Counted from the first letter of the stretch, positions 1 through 6,619 are shown. The stretch: 15,303 bases of DNA from Dehalococcoidia bacterium (GCA_023228745.1 JALOAP010000025.1:1-15303), one strand, 5' to 3'. Numbers and translations: made by a program. Notes: a model not told the origin generated them from the letters alone.

Positions 1-155
1 AGATGGAACGGCTGAACTTCAAGAAGGCAATCGCGCTCCCGCTCTACGCCGTGAATGGCTGGACCGCCTGGAAGAACTACGTGACCGACTACGAGCACCG
101 CCGCGCGTTCAACTCGATGAGCTGGCAGGACGCGGTTACCTGGCTCGATAAGTAG
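1..155 (+). CDS. C-terminal end of an unrecognised protein (5' partial)
   Basis: An open frame enters from the left edge and ends at TAG (153-155). Codons begin at position 3. Nearly every third position is G or C, unlike the frame at position 2, which is also open to about the same point but is less biased. The visible roughly 50 residues are rich in Trp and Tyr (GWTAWKNY, SWQDAVTWLDK). I do not recognise the family. The aromatic C-terminus recalls tails of secreted lysozyme or transglycosylase-like proteins, but that is only an impression. An ATG at position 3 is probably internal. A GC-rich inverted repeat follows the stop by 11 bases. Confidence 0.6.
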   Translation, partial: MERLNFKKAIALPLYAVNGWTAWKNYVTDYEHRRAFNSMSWQDAVTWLDK

Positions 156-624
156 CCCTGGCGCACACGCGGCCGCGCGAGACCGGGGGTGCCAGCGCTC
201 CGCGGCCGCGTGCGCAATGGGGTTTGTGGGGCGGCGTCACCCACGCTGACCTCGCAACCGGGAACAGGGGCGGGTACGCCCTATCCGAAGGTATCGCAGG
301 AGGCAGGGTCGCCTGATTCGAAGCCGGTGCGGAACCACTCGGTGCGCTGTTCCGAGCTGCCGTGTCGTTCTCGGGGACGAAGGGCTCGCTGCCCTCGTTG
401 GCCGGCGCTGCCGGGAAGCCACCATAGGGCGAATCGACGCCGAAGCCACCGCTGCCCGAACCGAACGGCCCGCCGCCCATGAGCAACGAAACCACGACGA
501 TGACCAGCAGGATGGGCAGGCCGAGGCCGCCGGCGGCAACCGGCAGGGAGACCGGCAAGCGACCACCGCCGCCCTGGCCCCGCCGGTCGACGATGAGGCC
601 GCTATCTCGCTTGCGTATCTTCAC
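136..624 (-). pseudogene. N-terminal remnant of a neutral zinc metallopeptidase-like membrane protein
   Basis: The frame starts at GTG (622-624) and reads 162 residues to a stop at 136. Residues 10-22 (LIVDRRGQGGGG...) followed by a Gly-rich stretch and one membrane segment (about 33-49) match the start of the YpfJ/KPN_02809-type neutral zinc metallopeptidases (PF04228 family): DRRG, Gly-run, single TM, then an outer protease domain. Here the chain becomes a Gly/Ser/Pro linker after residue 50 and stops. Family members are usually near 290 residues, and no HExxH motif is present. G/C bias at third positions fades after about residue 90 (below position 350), suggesting that the frame beyond is not selected. 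The end also overlaps the left-edge gene on the other strand. No good Shine-Dalgarno is visible. It could instead be a genuine small membrane protein. Confidence 0.45.
167..211. repeat. GC-rich inverted repeat after the first gene
   Basis: ACGCGGCCGCG at 167-177 is the exact reverse complement of CGCGGCCGCGT at 201-211, with a 23-base loop. Pairing can extend outward to GCGC on both sides with a 2-base bulge. It lies just behind the stop codon of the left-edge gene, so it could act as a transcript end or RNA stabiliser. No T-run follows, so it is not a canonical intrinsic terminator. Confidence 0.45.
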
Positions 625-746
625 GACGAGAAGGTAGCGAGCGCGGGGCTGCGCCGCCAGACCATTGGGTGCGAAGCGCGTGGCGAAGTTGTCGCGACCG
701 GGCCCGTCGTCCGCGGCCGCTGCCCGGAGACCGCGGGGATCGTAGG

Positions 747-1463
747 ATGGCCATCGGAATGCGATGGGTTATCAGTCTGCTGGCCACACTGGCGTTGCTT
801 GCCGTTACGCAGGCGAATTCGCCCGAGGCTGTCGCACAGCCTCAGATCCCGGCCGTGTTCTACGGCTCTGCGAGCATCGATGGCACCCCGGTGCCCGACG
901 GCACGGAAGTGCGCGGCCTCATCGACGGGAAGGACTGCACCCAGATCGGGCCCGCATACCAGGGGACGGTGAACGACGGAGGCGTCTCGGCCTACAGCAT
1001 CCTCGTCGTGCACGAGAGCAGTGAGCCGGGGTGCGGCGCCGAAGGCAAGACCGTGACGTTCACGATCGGCGGGTTGGAGGCGGAGCAGACCGCCCGCTGG
1101 GAGGCGACGAGCCCCATTCGCCTGGACCTGAACGCCGGGGCAGGCGAGCCGATACCGCTCCCCACGCCCACACCCACACCGGACGCTTCGCAGCCGACAA
1201 GCGCGGCCGGTGCAGCGACGGAGACCCCAACGCAGTTGCAGGGAACGCCTCCCACCGACCCGATCGACATGCCGCGGACACCCGTTCCGCCAGGAACGCT
1301 ACCGGCAGTGCAGCCCGGCGACGATGCGGCAGACGTGAGCGGGAACACCAGCAGCCCCGTGTGGCTCGTTATCGCCGGGGTGCTGCTCCTTCTCGCCGCG
1401 GGCGGGGGCGCCGCCGGGTATCTGCTGAGCCGAAAAAAGCGAGAGAATTCGCCATCGGAGTAA
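747..1463 (+). CDS. Secreted protein with C-terminal membrane anchor, possible sortase substrate
   Basis: 238 residues from ATG 747; in-frame ATG 759 is an alternative, and an upstream extension to 669 is Arg-rich and not credible. Order of parts: signal peptide about 1-30 (hydrophobic 8-20, likely cleaved after AVA); a beta-rich domain about 32-130 beginning PAVFYGSASIDG, of the carboxypeptidase-regulatory/Ig-like kind often seen at the start of Chloroflexota surface proteins, with Cys64 and Cys96 as a possible disulfide; a Thr/Pro-rich linker 136-190 (PTPTPTP); a membrane helix about 204-228; and a basic tail (SRKKR). A hydrophobic segment plus basic tail is the layout of a cell-wall sorting signal, but no LPXTG precedes the helix, only SGNTSSP. 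Two sortase genes follow directly, which suggests a partnership. Function of the outer domain is unknown. Confidence 0.85.
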   Translation: MAIGMRWVISLLATLALLAVTQANSPEAVAQPQIPAVFYGSASIDGTPVPDGTEVRGLIDGKDCTQIGPAYQGTVNDGGVSAYSILVVHESSEPGCGAEGKTVTFTIGGLEAEQTARWEATSPIRLDLNAGAGEPIPLPTPTPTPDASQPTSAAGAATETPTQLQGTPPTDPIDMPRTPVPPGTLPAVQPGDDAADVSGNTSSPVWLVIAGVLLLLAAGGGAAGYLLSRKKRENSPSE

Positions 1464-1496
1464 CGAGCGGACTTACCTTTCCGTGCGATGTGGTCG

Positions 1497-1502
1497 TATA
1501 AG
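1497..1502 (+). promoter_or_regulatory. Possible -10 box before sortase 1
   Basis: TATAAG matches the sigma-70 -10 consensus at five of six positions. No convincing -35 lies 16-18 bases upstream (TTACCT at 1473-1478 is poor). It sits 38 bases before the sortase ATG and 6 bases before an ATG at 1509. That ATG opens a 10-codon frame ending in TGA at 1539-1541, which overlaps the sortase ATG as TGATG. It could serve the sortase pair independently of the upstream surface-protein gene. Confidence 0.35.
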
Positions 1503-1540
1503 CTGGTAATGAACGACCCCGGTCGCTCGAAGTTGACGTG

Positions 1541-2212
1541 ATGAAGATCCTGCGCCTGTTCGCGATCGTGTCGTTCCTCGCCGGGCTATCGCTGCTGGTA
1601 GCGGGCTTCGTCACGAGCCGGGACGACGGCGACGGCCCGCGGCTAGCGGATGCGCCGCCGGAATTTACTTCGACACCAACCCCGCGGCCTTCGGTTTCGC
1701 CCACGATAGCGGACACACCGACACCAACGGCGACGCCCTACGATGGCGCACTCGCGCGCTTCAAGATCCCGCGCTTCAACGTGGACGCAGAGGTCGAGGC
1801 GATCGGTTTGCTGCCCACGAACGTGCTGGACACGCCGCACAATCCGCACAATGTCGGCTGGTACGACATCTACGACAAGCCGGGCTTCGGCGGAAACGCC
1901 GTGTTCTCAGCCCACTTCGACTACTGGCCCGATATCCGCGGCCCGTTCTATCGGCTTCGAAACGTGGAGGCGGGCGACGAGATCGTGCTTACGATGGACG
2001 ACGGGCGGGAGTACACCTACCGGGTCATCAGCTACAAGCGCTACCCGGTGGATTCGATCCCGATGGGCGACCTGATCGATGCGGCGGAAAAGCCGGATGA
2101 CGTCGAGTGGATCACGATGATCACCTGCGGCGGTGCGTTCCAACAGCTCAGTGACGAAGGCTGGGGAGACTACCTCGAGCGGGACGTGGTGGTGGCGGAA
2201 CGCGTCTCCTAG
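1541..2212 (+). CDS. Sortase 1 (membrane-anchored transpeptidase)
   Basis: 223 residues from ATG 1541; a GTG at 1538 directly before it is less likely. An N-terminal membrane helix (about 5-23) anchors the enzyme facing outward, followed by a Thr/Pro-rich stalk 42-66 (PTPTATP), then a compact sortase domain from about residue 69 (ARFKIPRFNVDAEVEAIG). The family triad is visible: His125 in FSAHFDYW, Cys196 in MITCGG (family TLxTC), and Arg214 in YLERDVVV. Sortases cleave a sorting motif on secreted proteins and join them to the wall or to each other. The stalk-plus-short-domain layout fits the single-domain class D/E/F-like enzymes of actinobacteria and Chloroflexota rather than SrtA; I cannot fix the class. 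There is no clear Shine-Dalgarno; the ATG overlaps the stop of a 10-codon upstream frame. The next gene is a clear paralogue. Confidence 0.93.
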   Translation: MKILRLFAIVSFLAGLSLLVAGFVTSRDDGDGPRLADAPPEFTSTPTPRPSVSPTIADTPTPTATPYDGALARFKIPRFNVDAEVEAIGLLPTNVLDTPHNPHNVGWYDIYDKPGFGGNAVFSAHFDYWPDIRGPFYRLRNVEAGDEIVLTMDDGREYTYRVISYKRYPVDSIPMGDLIDAAEKPDDVEWITMITCGGAFQQLSDEGWGDYLERDVVVAERVS

Positions 2213-2306
2213 CACGAGCGGTAAGGCAGCGTGAACGAACTCCTGTCTTCTTCACCGGCCCTGCGATACGTTTGAGCGACCCCACCCGAGGACCGGAGTC
2301 CAGACC

Positions 2307-2954
2307 TTGAAGTTCACTCGATTCGCTCCCATCGCGGCACTCCTCGTGGGGGTGCTCGCGCTCACGGCGGTCGCCTGTGGCGGCGACGACAAGGACAAGG
2401 TCGCCAACGCGGCCGAGACGGCCACCACCACCCAGGCACCGACGAACACTCCCACCGAAGCGCCGCCTACACCGACCGCGACGCCCACGCCATTCGACGG
2501 CAACGTGGCGCGCTTCAAGATCCCGCGTTTCGGCGTCGACGCACCGATTGAGCTGCTCGGGGTAGACGAGACGAACACGATGGAGACGCCGCAGGACGAG
2601 AACACGGCGGTGGGCTGGTACCACATCTACGACCGGCCGGGCTGGCACGGGAACTCGATTTTCTCGGCGCACGTCTACTACCACAACGTGCCAGCGCCCT
2701 TTGTGAGCCTCGCCGACAGCCAGGTGGGCGACACCGTGATCATCACGATGGAGGACGGCACGGAGTACACGTACGAGGTGTTTTCCAACGAGCGGTACCA
2801 CCGCGACACCATCCCCATGGGGGACATCATTTGGCCCCAGGACAGGCCCGAAGGCGAAGAGTGGGTGACCCTTATCACCTGTGGCGGCGAGCTGGACTCG
2901 ACCGGTTGGGAGTACATCTCCCGGGATGTCGTCGTCGCGAAGCGCGTCTCCTAA
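2307..2954 (+). CDS. Sortase 2, paralogue with lipoprotein-like signal
   Basis: 215 residues from TTG 2307, chosen because GGAG at 2295-2298 lies 8 bases upstream and the signal sequence begins there. The N-terminus is basic, then hydrophobic, ending in LTAVACGGDD. Cys24 sits in a lipobox-like context (A-V-A-C), so the protein may be lipid-anchored, unlike sortase 1, which has an uncleaved helix. A Thr/Pro stalk occupies 40-62. The sortase domain carries His122 (FSAHVYY), Cys192 (TLITCGG, exact TLxTC) and Arg206 (ISRDVVV). Blocks shared with sortase 1 include ARFKIPRF, VGWY-IYD, REYTY/TEYTY, IPMGD and the final RVS, so the pair arose by duplication. The linkers and the region between His and Cys differ, which may reflect different substrates. 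A strong terminator follows 24 bases after the stop. Confidence 0.93.
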   Translation: MKFTRFAPIAALLVGVLALTAVACGGDDKDKVANAAETATTTQAPTNTPTEAPPTPTATPTPFDGNVARFKIPRFGVDAPIELLGVDETNTMETPQDENTAVGWYHIYDRPGWHGNSIFSAHVYYHNVPAPFVSLADSQVGDTVIITMEDGTEYTYEVFSNERYHRDTIPMGDIIWPQDRPEGEEWVTLITCGGELDSTGWEYISRDVVVAKRVS

Positions 2955-2978
2955 GCCACGCACGAAACAGACAGGATG

Positions 2979-3011
2979 AAGCCCCTCGCGTTGCGAGGGG
3001 CTTCTGCTTTT
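2979..3011 (+). terminator. Rho-independent terminator of the sortase cluster
   Basis: AAGCCCCTCGC (2979-2989) and GCGAGGGGCTT (2993-3003) form a perfect 11-bp stem with a 3-base loop, followed by CTGCTTTT. It lies between the end of sortase 2 and the convergent reductase gene. On the minus strand no comparable U-tract follows, so it mainly ends plus-strand transcripts. Confidence 0.9.
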
Positions 3012-3080
3012 GCGCCGATGATTGTCCGGCCGGTGAGGCGAGCCAGAGTGACGCCCGCCTGCAGGTGTGCTGTGCGGCGG

Positions 3081-4100
3081 TTACCAGCGGTGTGGGTGCG
3101 GCCCAAACCGTGCTTCGTAGAACGGCGAGACCATACCGCCCGGTGGCACGAGCGCATCCACGGCCGCGCGATCCGCGTCGGTGATGTCGATCTCGGCGGC
3201 CTTCAGGTTGTCTTCGAGTTGGTCCATCGTGCGAGGCCCAATGATGGCGCTGGTGACGCCCGGCTGTGCCATCACCCAGGCGAGGGCGAACTGCGAGAGC
3301 GGAACGCCCTTCGCCTCGGCGAGCGGGCGCAGCCCGTCGACGACGTCGAAGCTCGCGTCGGTCCAACGCTGCCGGTAGTTTTCTGCGACTGGCGTGTCCT
3401 GGACCATGGCGGCGAAGCGCGAGTCATCCGGCGGCGGTGCATCGCGCTCGTACTTGCCCGTGAGCAGACCGCCGGCGAGCGGGCTCCAGGGGATGATGCC
3501 GAAGCCGTAGGTCTGGGCCATGGGAATTAGCTCGCGCTCGATGCGGCGGTCGAGGACGTTGTAGGGCGGCTGTTCGCAGACGAAGCGGTTGAGACCAAGC
3601 TCCTTCGAAGCCCAGAGCGACTCGACCAGTTGCCAGGCGGCGAAGGTGCTGGTGCCGATGTAGCGCACCTTGCCCGAGCGGACCAGGTCGTCGAGCGCCC
3701 GCAGCGTCTCATCAATCGGGATGTTCGGCTGCGGCCGGTGGAGCTGAAAGAGGTCGATGTAGTCCGTCTGGAGGCGGCGCAGGCTCGCTTCGCACTGCTC
3801 GATGATGTGGCGGCGCGACGAGCCCATGTCGTTCGGGCCGGGGCCCATGCGGTTCCACGCCTTGGTGGCGAGGATGACCTGCTGGCGCTTGCCGTTGCGC
3901 TTGAGCGCTTCGCCGGTCGCCTCTTCCGAGCGGCCGGCGTTGTACACGTTGGCGGTGTCGAGGAAGTTGATGCCGGAATCCAGCGCCCGGTCGATGATGT
4001 CGGCAGAGTTTTCGGGGGTCGTCTTGCCGCCGAACATCATGCAGCCGAGGCAAAGGCTGCTGACGCGGATGCCGGTACGGCCAAGCCAACGCAGTTCCAT
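3081..4100 (-). CDS. Aldo/keto reductase
   Basis: 339 residues from ATG 4098-4100, preceded by GGGAGG 4 bases upstream. The protein is a complete (beta/alpha)8 NAD(P)H-dependent oxidoreductase of the aldo/keto reductase superfamily. The catalytic tetrad is visible: Asp48 and Tyr53 (LDTANVYN), Lys80 (LATKAW) and His121 (FQLHRP). Other family signatures are the N-terminal LGRTGIRVSSLCLG, the GKVRYIGTST strand, WSPLAGGLLTGKY (205-217), and the cofactor 2'-phosphate loop near the C-terminus (AIIGPRTMDQLEDNL). It probably reduces an aldehyde or ketone in the cytoplasm; the substrate cannot be told from sequence. It resembles the YajO/Gpr-like group of general stress or detoxifying AKRs. It converges on the sortase cluster and stands alone, with no operon partner upstream. 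Confidence 0.96.
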   Translation of the reverse strand: MELRWLGRTGIRVSSLCLGCMMFGGKTTPENSADIIDRALDSGINFLDTANVYNAGRSEEATGEALKRNGKRQQVILATKAWNRMGPGPNDMGSSRRHIIEQCEASLRRLQTDYIDLFQLHRPQPNIPIDETLRALDDLVRSGKVRYIGTSTFAAWQLVESLWASKELGLNRFVCEQPPYNVLDRRIERELIPMAQTYGFGIIPWSPLAGGLLTGKYERDAPPPDDSRFAAMVQDTPVAENYRQRWTDASFDVVDGLRPLAEAKGVPLSQFALAWVMAQPGVTSAIIGPRTMDQLEDNLKAAEIDITDADRAAVDALVPPGGMVSPFYEARFGPHPHRW

Positions 4101-4257
4101 GGATCCTCCCGGTTTCGAATGTCGCTGATCACACTCCCGGCACGCCGGGCGGGGGGGGCGCCAAGAGCGGCAGTGCCGAGACGCGCCTCAAGGCGGTCTT
4201 CAAGGTCACCGTCGGCGGTCAGCGCACCCGCGAGGCCAGCGCCCGCCGACTGGAGGG

Positions 4258-4470
4258 CTACGCTTTGGGCTGGGTTTCGGAATCCCTCGGCAAGTCCTTG
4301 GACTCGCCCAACTCCTTCGCCCCCTCGGCGGAATCCTTCCAAGGTGGAGCGATAAAGTTCGTGCGCAGCGTCCAGCCTTGCTGATAGATCGGGTCGTCCG
4401 GGGAGGCCATCTGAATGCCCATGGCTAGCACCTTTTCCTCCCAGCCGGGCTCGTCCTTGAATGACGCCAT
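4258..4470 (-). CDS. Small hypothetical protein (70 residues)
   Basis: ATG 4468-4470 is preceded by GGGGGAG four bases upstream, a convincing ribosome site; a longer frame from 4527 lacks one. The product begins MASFKDEPGWEEKVLAMGIQ and continues through an acidic and aromatic middle (DDPIYQQGWTLRTNF) to a hydrophilic Lys/Glu-rich tail. There is no signal peptide, membrane helix or Cys pair. I do not recognise a family. It stands alone, 157 bases upstream of the aldo/keto reductase on the same strand, in a stretch with weak coding signal on both strands. The plus strand opposite also has a GC-biased open frame without a good start (to a stop at about 4384), so strand assignment rests mostly on the ribosome site. 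Confidence 0.55.
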   Translation of the reverse strand: MASFKDEPGWEEKVLAMGIQMASPDDPIYQQGWTLRTNFIAPPWKDSAEGAKELGESKDLPRDSETQPKA

Positions 4471-4595
4471 CGTACTCCCCCTTTTCGATGAGGTTCGGGT
4501 CACCATAATAGACTTCAGCCTGCCCAACAGGCAGCGCAGCTTCGCGCAAGGCCGCAGCGACGTTCGCGCGTGGGCGTCCGGGCTGAGTTCGTCAG

Positions 4596-4907
4596 TTACC
4601 TCGGGAAGGTAAATGCCGTCTGCGTGAAGTCTACGTCTGTGTCGATCTTGTGCTTGGAGAAAACGGGAAGCAGCCGGAGCTGCTCCTCGGCAGTGGTAGG
4701 CCGCCCGGTCTCCAGCTTGACGCCGCCATAGTTCGTGGTCTCGACATGGGGCTTATGAATGCCAATGCCCCACTGGTCGTGCGCCTTGCCGAGCGCCGCT
4801 GCGGCAAAGGTCACCTCATCGACATCCTCGCTGAAGATGCGGAGAGAGATGCTCGCCTCGCGACCGCTCTCCCCACGTGGCCATCTTGTCGGCGAGGACG
4901 ATTTCAT
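4596..4907 (-). CDS. Hypothetical protein, possibly frameshifted
   Basis: The frame can start at ATG 4905-4907 and read 103 residues to TAA 4596. The credible part begins near residue 18 (ASISLRIFSEDVDEV) and has good third-position G/C bias; the first 17 residues (MKSSSPTRWPRG...) do not. In the next frame the same DNA encodes a more protein-like stretch (LLDDLGIKNEIVLADKMATW) that breaks off at 4816, so a frameshift near 4860 is plausible and the true gene may begin further upstream. The pattern of a SLRIFSEDVD start and a final KIDTDVDF strand recalls DUF4279 proteins, but the typical tryptophans are missing, so I hold this weakly. The 5' side runs towards rpsT, which is divergent. Confidence 0.4.
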   Translation of the reverse strand: MKSSSPTRWPRGESGREASISLRIFSEDVDEVTFAAAALGKAHDQWGIGIHKPHVETTNYGGVKLETGRPTTAEEQLRLLPVFSKHKIDTDVDFTQTAFTFPR

Positions 4908-5053
4908 TCTTGATGCCCAAGTCGTCCAGTAGGCGCAGGGAGCGCTGGCCAGTCGGCGCCGACGTCCGGGCGCTGGGTGCCGATTTTGCGCTTTGCCGGC
5001 CGCCGGGCTACTCTCGGACTTCGACCCGTTGTATTTGGATAGAGTAGAAACGT

Positions 5054-5317
5054 ATGGCCAACAGTAAGTCCGCGGAGAAGCGCTGGCGCCAGTCTCTGAA
5101 GCGCCGCGACCGCAACCGCTCCCGCCGCTCGGCGGCCCGATCCGCAATCCGCGAGGTCCGCGAACTGGTTGCCGCCGGGGAAAGTGAAGCGACTGCCGCC
5201 GCGCTGAGCGCCGCCTATTCCTCGCTCGACCGCGCCGCGAAGACGGGCGCCATCCACGTCGGCAAGGCCGACCGGACGAAGCGCCGCCTCGCAGCCCTCG
5301 TGCAGAACGCGCGCTAA
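5054..5317 (+). CDS. rpsT: 30S ribosomal protein bS20
   Basis: 87 residues, the normal length, starting MANSKSAEKRWRQSLKRRDRNR, a classic S20 opening. The chain is highly basic and helical, with the Arg/Ser-rich core (RSRRSAARSAIREVRELV) and the C-terminal IHVGKADRTKRRLAALV block that binds 16S rRNA early in small-subunit assembly. ATG 5054 has only a weak ribosome site (AGAGTAG). A TAGAGT hexamer ends 8 bases before the ATG, so a very short or absent leader is possible. The gene is monocistronic, as is common for rpsT, and has its own terminator. It is the only informational gene here. Confidence 0.97.
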   Translation: MANSKSAEKRWRQSLKRRDRNRSRRSAARSAIREVRELVAAGESEATAAALSAAYSSLDRAAKTGAIHVGKADRTKRRLAALVQNAR

Positions 5318-5343
5318 GCAGCGTCCGGGCACATGCAGGCTTG

Positions 5344-5372
5344 AGCCTGCCTCTCAAGAGGCAGGCTTTTTC
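5344..5372 (+). terminator. Rho-independent terminator of rpsT
   Basis: AGCCTGCCTCT (5344-5354) pairs perfectly with AGAGGCAGGCT (5357-5367), giving a tight 10-11 bp stem with a 2-4 base loop, followed by TTTTTC. It lies 26 bases behind the rpsT stop. The minus-strand side has no U-tract, so it does not obviously serve the convergent thioredoxin gene. The remaining 150 bases to 5523 show no gene. Confidence 0.92.
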
Positions 5373-5523
5373 TCGTTCACACCCTTCAAAGCGATTCTGC
5401 CCGCTCAGATGCGGCCGTCCAGGCGCCGGTGCGCCGAGGCGGGTTGCACGATACGGATGTGCCTGGCGGGAAGCGTTGGACACTCGCCCCGCCCGGATGC
5501 GTCCCGGCCGATACAGGCGAACG

Positions 5524-6492
5524 TCAGTCGGTGCTGTAGGTAAGCCCGATCTTCGCCAGGTTGTCCTCGAGGTCGCTGGCGTGCACCTGGCCGACCTTGA
5601 TGGCGCGGAGCACACCCTCCGCGTCGACGAAGACGGTGTGCGGCAACGCGGAAACGCGGTAGTGCTGGCCAACAGCGCCTTCGGTATCGAGCACCGCGGG
5701 GTAGGTGGCGCCGAAGAGTTCGAGGATCTGCTGCGCCCGGTCGGCCGTCTCCTTGGCGTTCACGCCGAGGAAGACCACCTGGTCGCCAAGGGCGTCCTGT
5801 GCGCCCTGGAACTCCGGGATCTCTTCCTTGCAGGGGCCGCACCAGCTCGCGTACCAGTTCACCACCACCGGTGTGCCACGGAAGTCGGAAAGCTTGCGCA
5901 CCCTGGTGCCATCGCGCGCGTCGACGAGGGCGAAATCGGGTGCGAGCTCGCCGATCTCCGGCCGGTCGGGGCCGAGCGGCCCGAGGCCGTCGCTCGACTG
6001 CGCGGGAGACGGTTCCTCGCCGGCCCGCGCGAGGAAGACCGCTTGCGTGGAGACGAGCCAGCGGTCTCCGATCTGCTGGACATAGGCAGTCTCGCTGAAG
6101 TCGCGCTCTTCGCCGCCGACTTCGACCTTGCCGCTGACACCGACCAGCGCCCAGCCCTGCTGCTCACCGAGCGACCGGAAGGAAAGGGCGGAGACCTGCG
6201 CCCGCTCGATATCGTCCGCGGGCTCATAGGCGCCGAGCGTCGCCGGGAAGGCGACGAGGGCGGCCTGCCCCGAATCGCGCACATCCGGGGCGAGCGCGGC
6301 TTCGAAGGCGGCCCGGTCGCCGTCGTTGATTGCGCCGTACATCGTCCGCAGGGCACTTTCGGGCGAACTGCCGGGCTTTTCGCCGCCTCCGGTGAAGAGC
6401 AGGAAGGCGCCTGCCGCAGCCGCAACGACCAGCGCGAGGGCCAGCACGGCGATGCCTGTCCACTGGCGACTCTGCGCGTCCGTGTTCGTCAT
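5524..6492 (-). CDS. Membrane-anchored TlpA/ResA-like thiol-disulfide protein with NTF2-like domain
   Basis: 322 residues from ATG 6490-6492, with GGTGAGG upstream; the longer frame to 6696 runs through the divergent regulatory region and is rejected. Parts: short cytoplasmic tail 1-10; membrane helix about 12-34; a domain about 43-155 opening with SPESALRTMYGAINDGDRAA, the pattern of NTF2-like/DUF4878-type outer domains; then a thioredoxin fold from about 178 (IGELAPDFALVD, typical AhpC/TSA-TlpA start). The active site is Trp217-Cys218-Gly-Pro-Cys221 in NWYASWCGPCKEE, and the cis-proline is Pro284 (ALPHTVFVD). Such proteins act outside the membrane as reductants in cytochrome c maturation or disulfide handling. 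No cytochrome or ccd genes lie nearby, so the target is open. It is divergent from the response regulator, sharing a 127-base gap. Confidence 0.93.
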   Translation of the reverse strand: MTNTDAQSRQWTGIAVLALALVVAAAAGAFLLFTGGGEKPGSSPESALRTMYGAINDGDRAAFEAALAPDVRDSGQAALVAFPATLGAYEPADDIERAQVSALSFRSLGEQQGWALVGVSGKVEVGGEERDFSETAYVQQIGDRWLVSTQAVFLARAGEEPSPAQSSDGLGPLGPDRPEIGELAPDFALVDARDGTRVRKLSDFRGTPVVVNWYASWCGPCKEEIPEFQGAQDALGDQVVFLGVNAKETADRAQQILELFGATYPAVLDTEGAVGQHYRVSALPHTVFVDAEGVLRAIKVGQVHASDLEDNLAKIGLTYSTD

Positions 6493-6577
6493 AGCTGCCT
6501 CACCTTCCATGTACGTAGTGTCATCGGAGGAACGCGGCCGGGGGCACGCGGCTCCTGCCACAATAGTAGCGGGAGGG

Positions 6578-6595
6578 CGTTTACTGGCCGTTAAC
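6578..6595 (+). promoter_or_regulatory. Putative PHO-box-like direct repeat
   Basis: CGTTTAC (6578-6584) and CGTTAAC (6589-6595) differ by one base and are spaced exactly 11 bases apart. PhoB and PhoP regulators of the OmpR family bind 11-bp direct repeat units with a conserved 7-base core (GTTCACC in actinobacteria). The site lies 25 bases before the response regulator ATG and within the divergent gap to the thioredoxin gene, so autoregulation and joint control are plausible. Only two units are seen. Confidence 0.4.
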
Positions 6596-6619
6596 ACACC
6601 TCGAGGAATATCGGACGCG

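Noticed and set aside
2148..2963. 271-residue minus-strand frame opposite sortase 2
   Set aside because: Antisense shadow of a gene with a complete His-Cys-Arg sortase triad.
4105..4140. GGTTTCGAAT resembling a tRNA T-loop
   Set aside because: No acceptor, D-arm or anticodon stem can be drawn around it.
4113..4384. Plus-strand frame with good G/C bias (AETRLKAVFKVTVGG)
   Set aside because: It has no usable start codon without adding a G to the G8 run and lies opposite a minus-strand gene that has a proper ribosome site.
4596..5672. 358-residue minus-strand frame running through rpsT
   Set aside because: It is antisense to bS20 and its terminator. Only the last 90 or so residues have coding character, so only 4596-4907 was kept.
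5341..6594. 417-residue open frame on the plus strand opposite the thioredoxin gene
   Set aside because: It begins inside the rpsT terminator, is low in family-like patterns and Arg-rich, and mirrors a gene with clear WCGPC and TlpA motifs.
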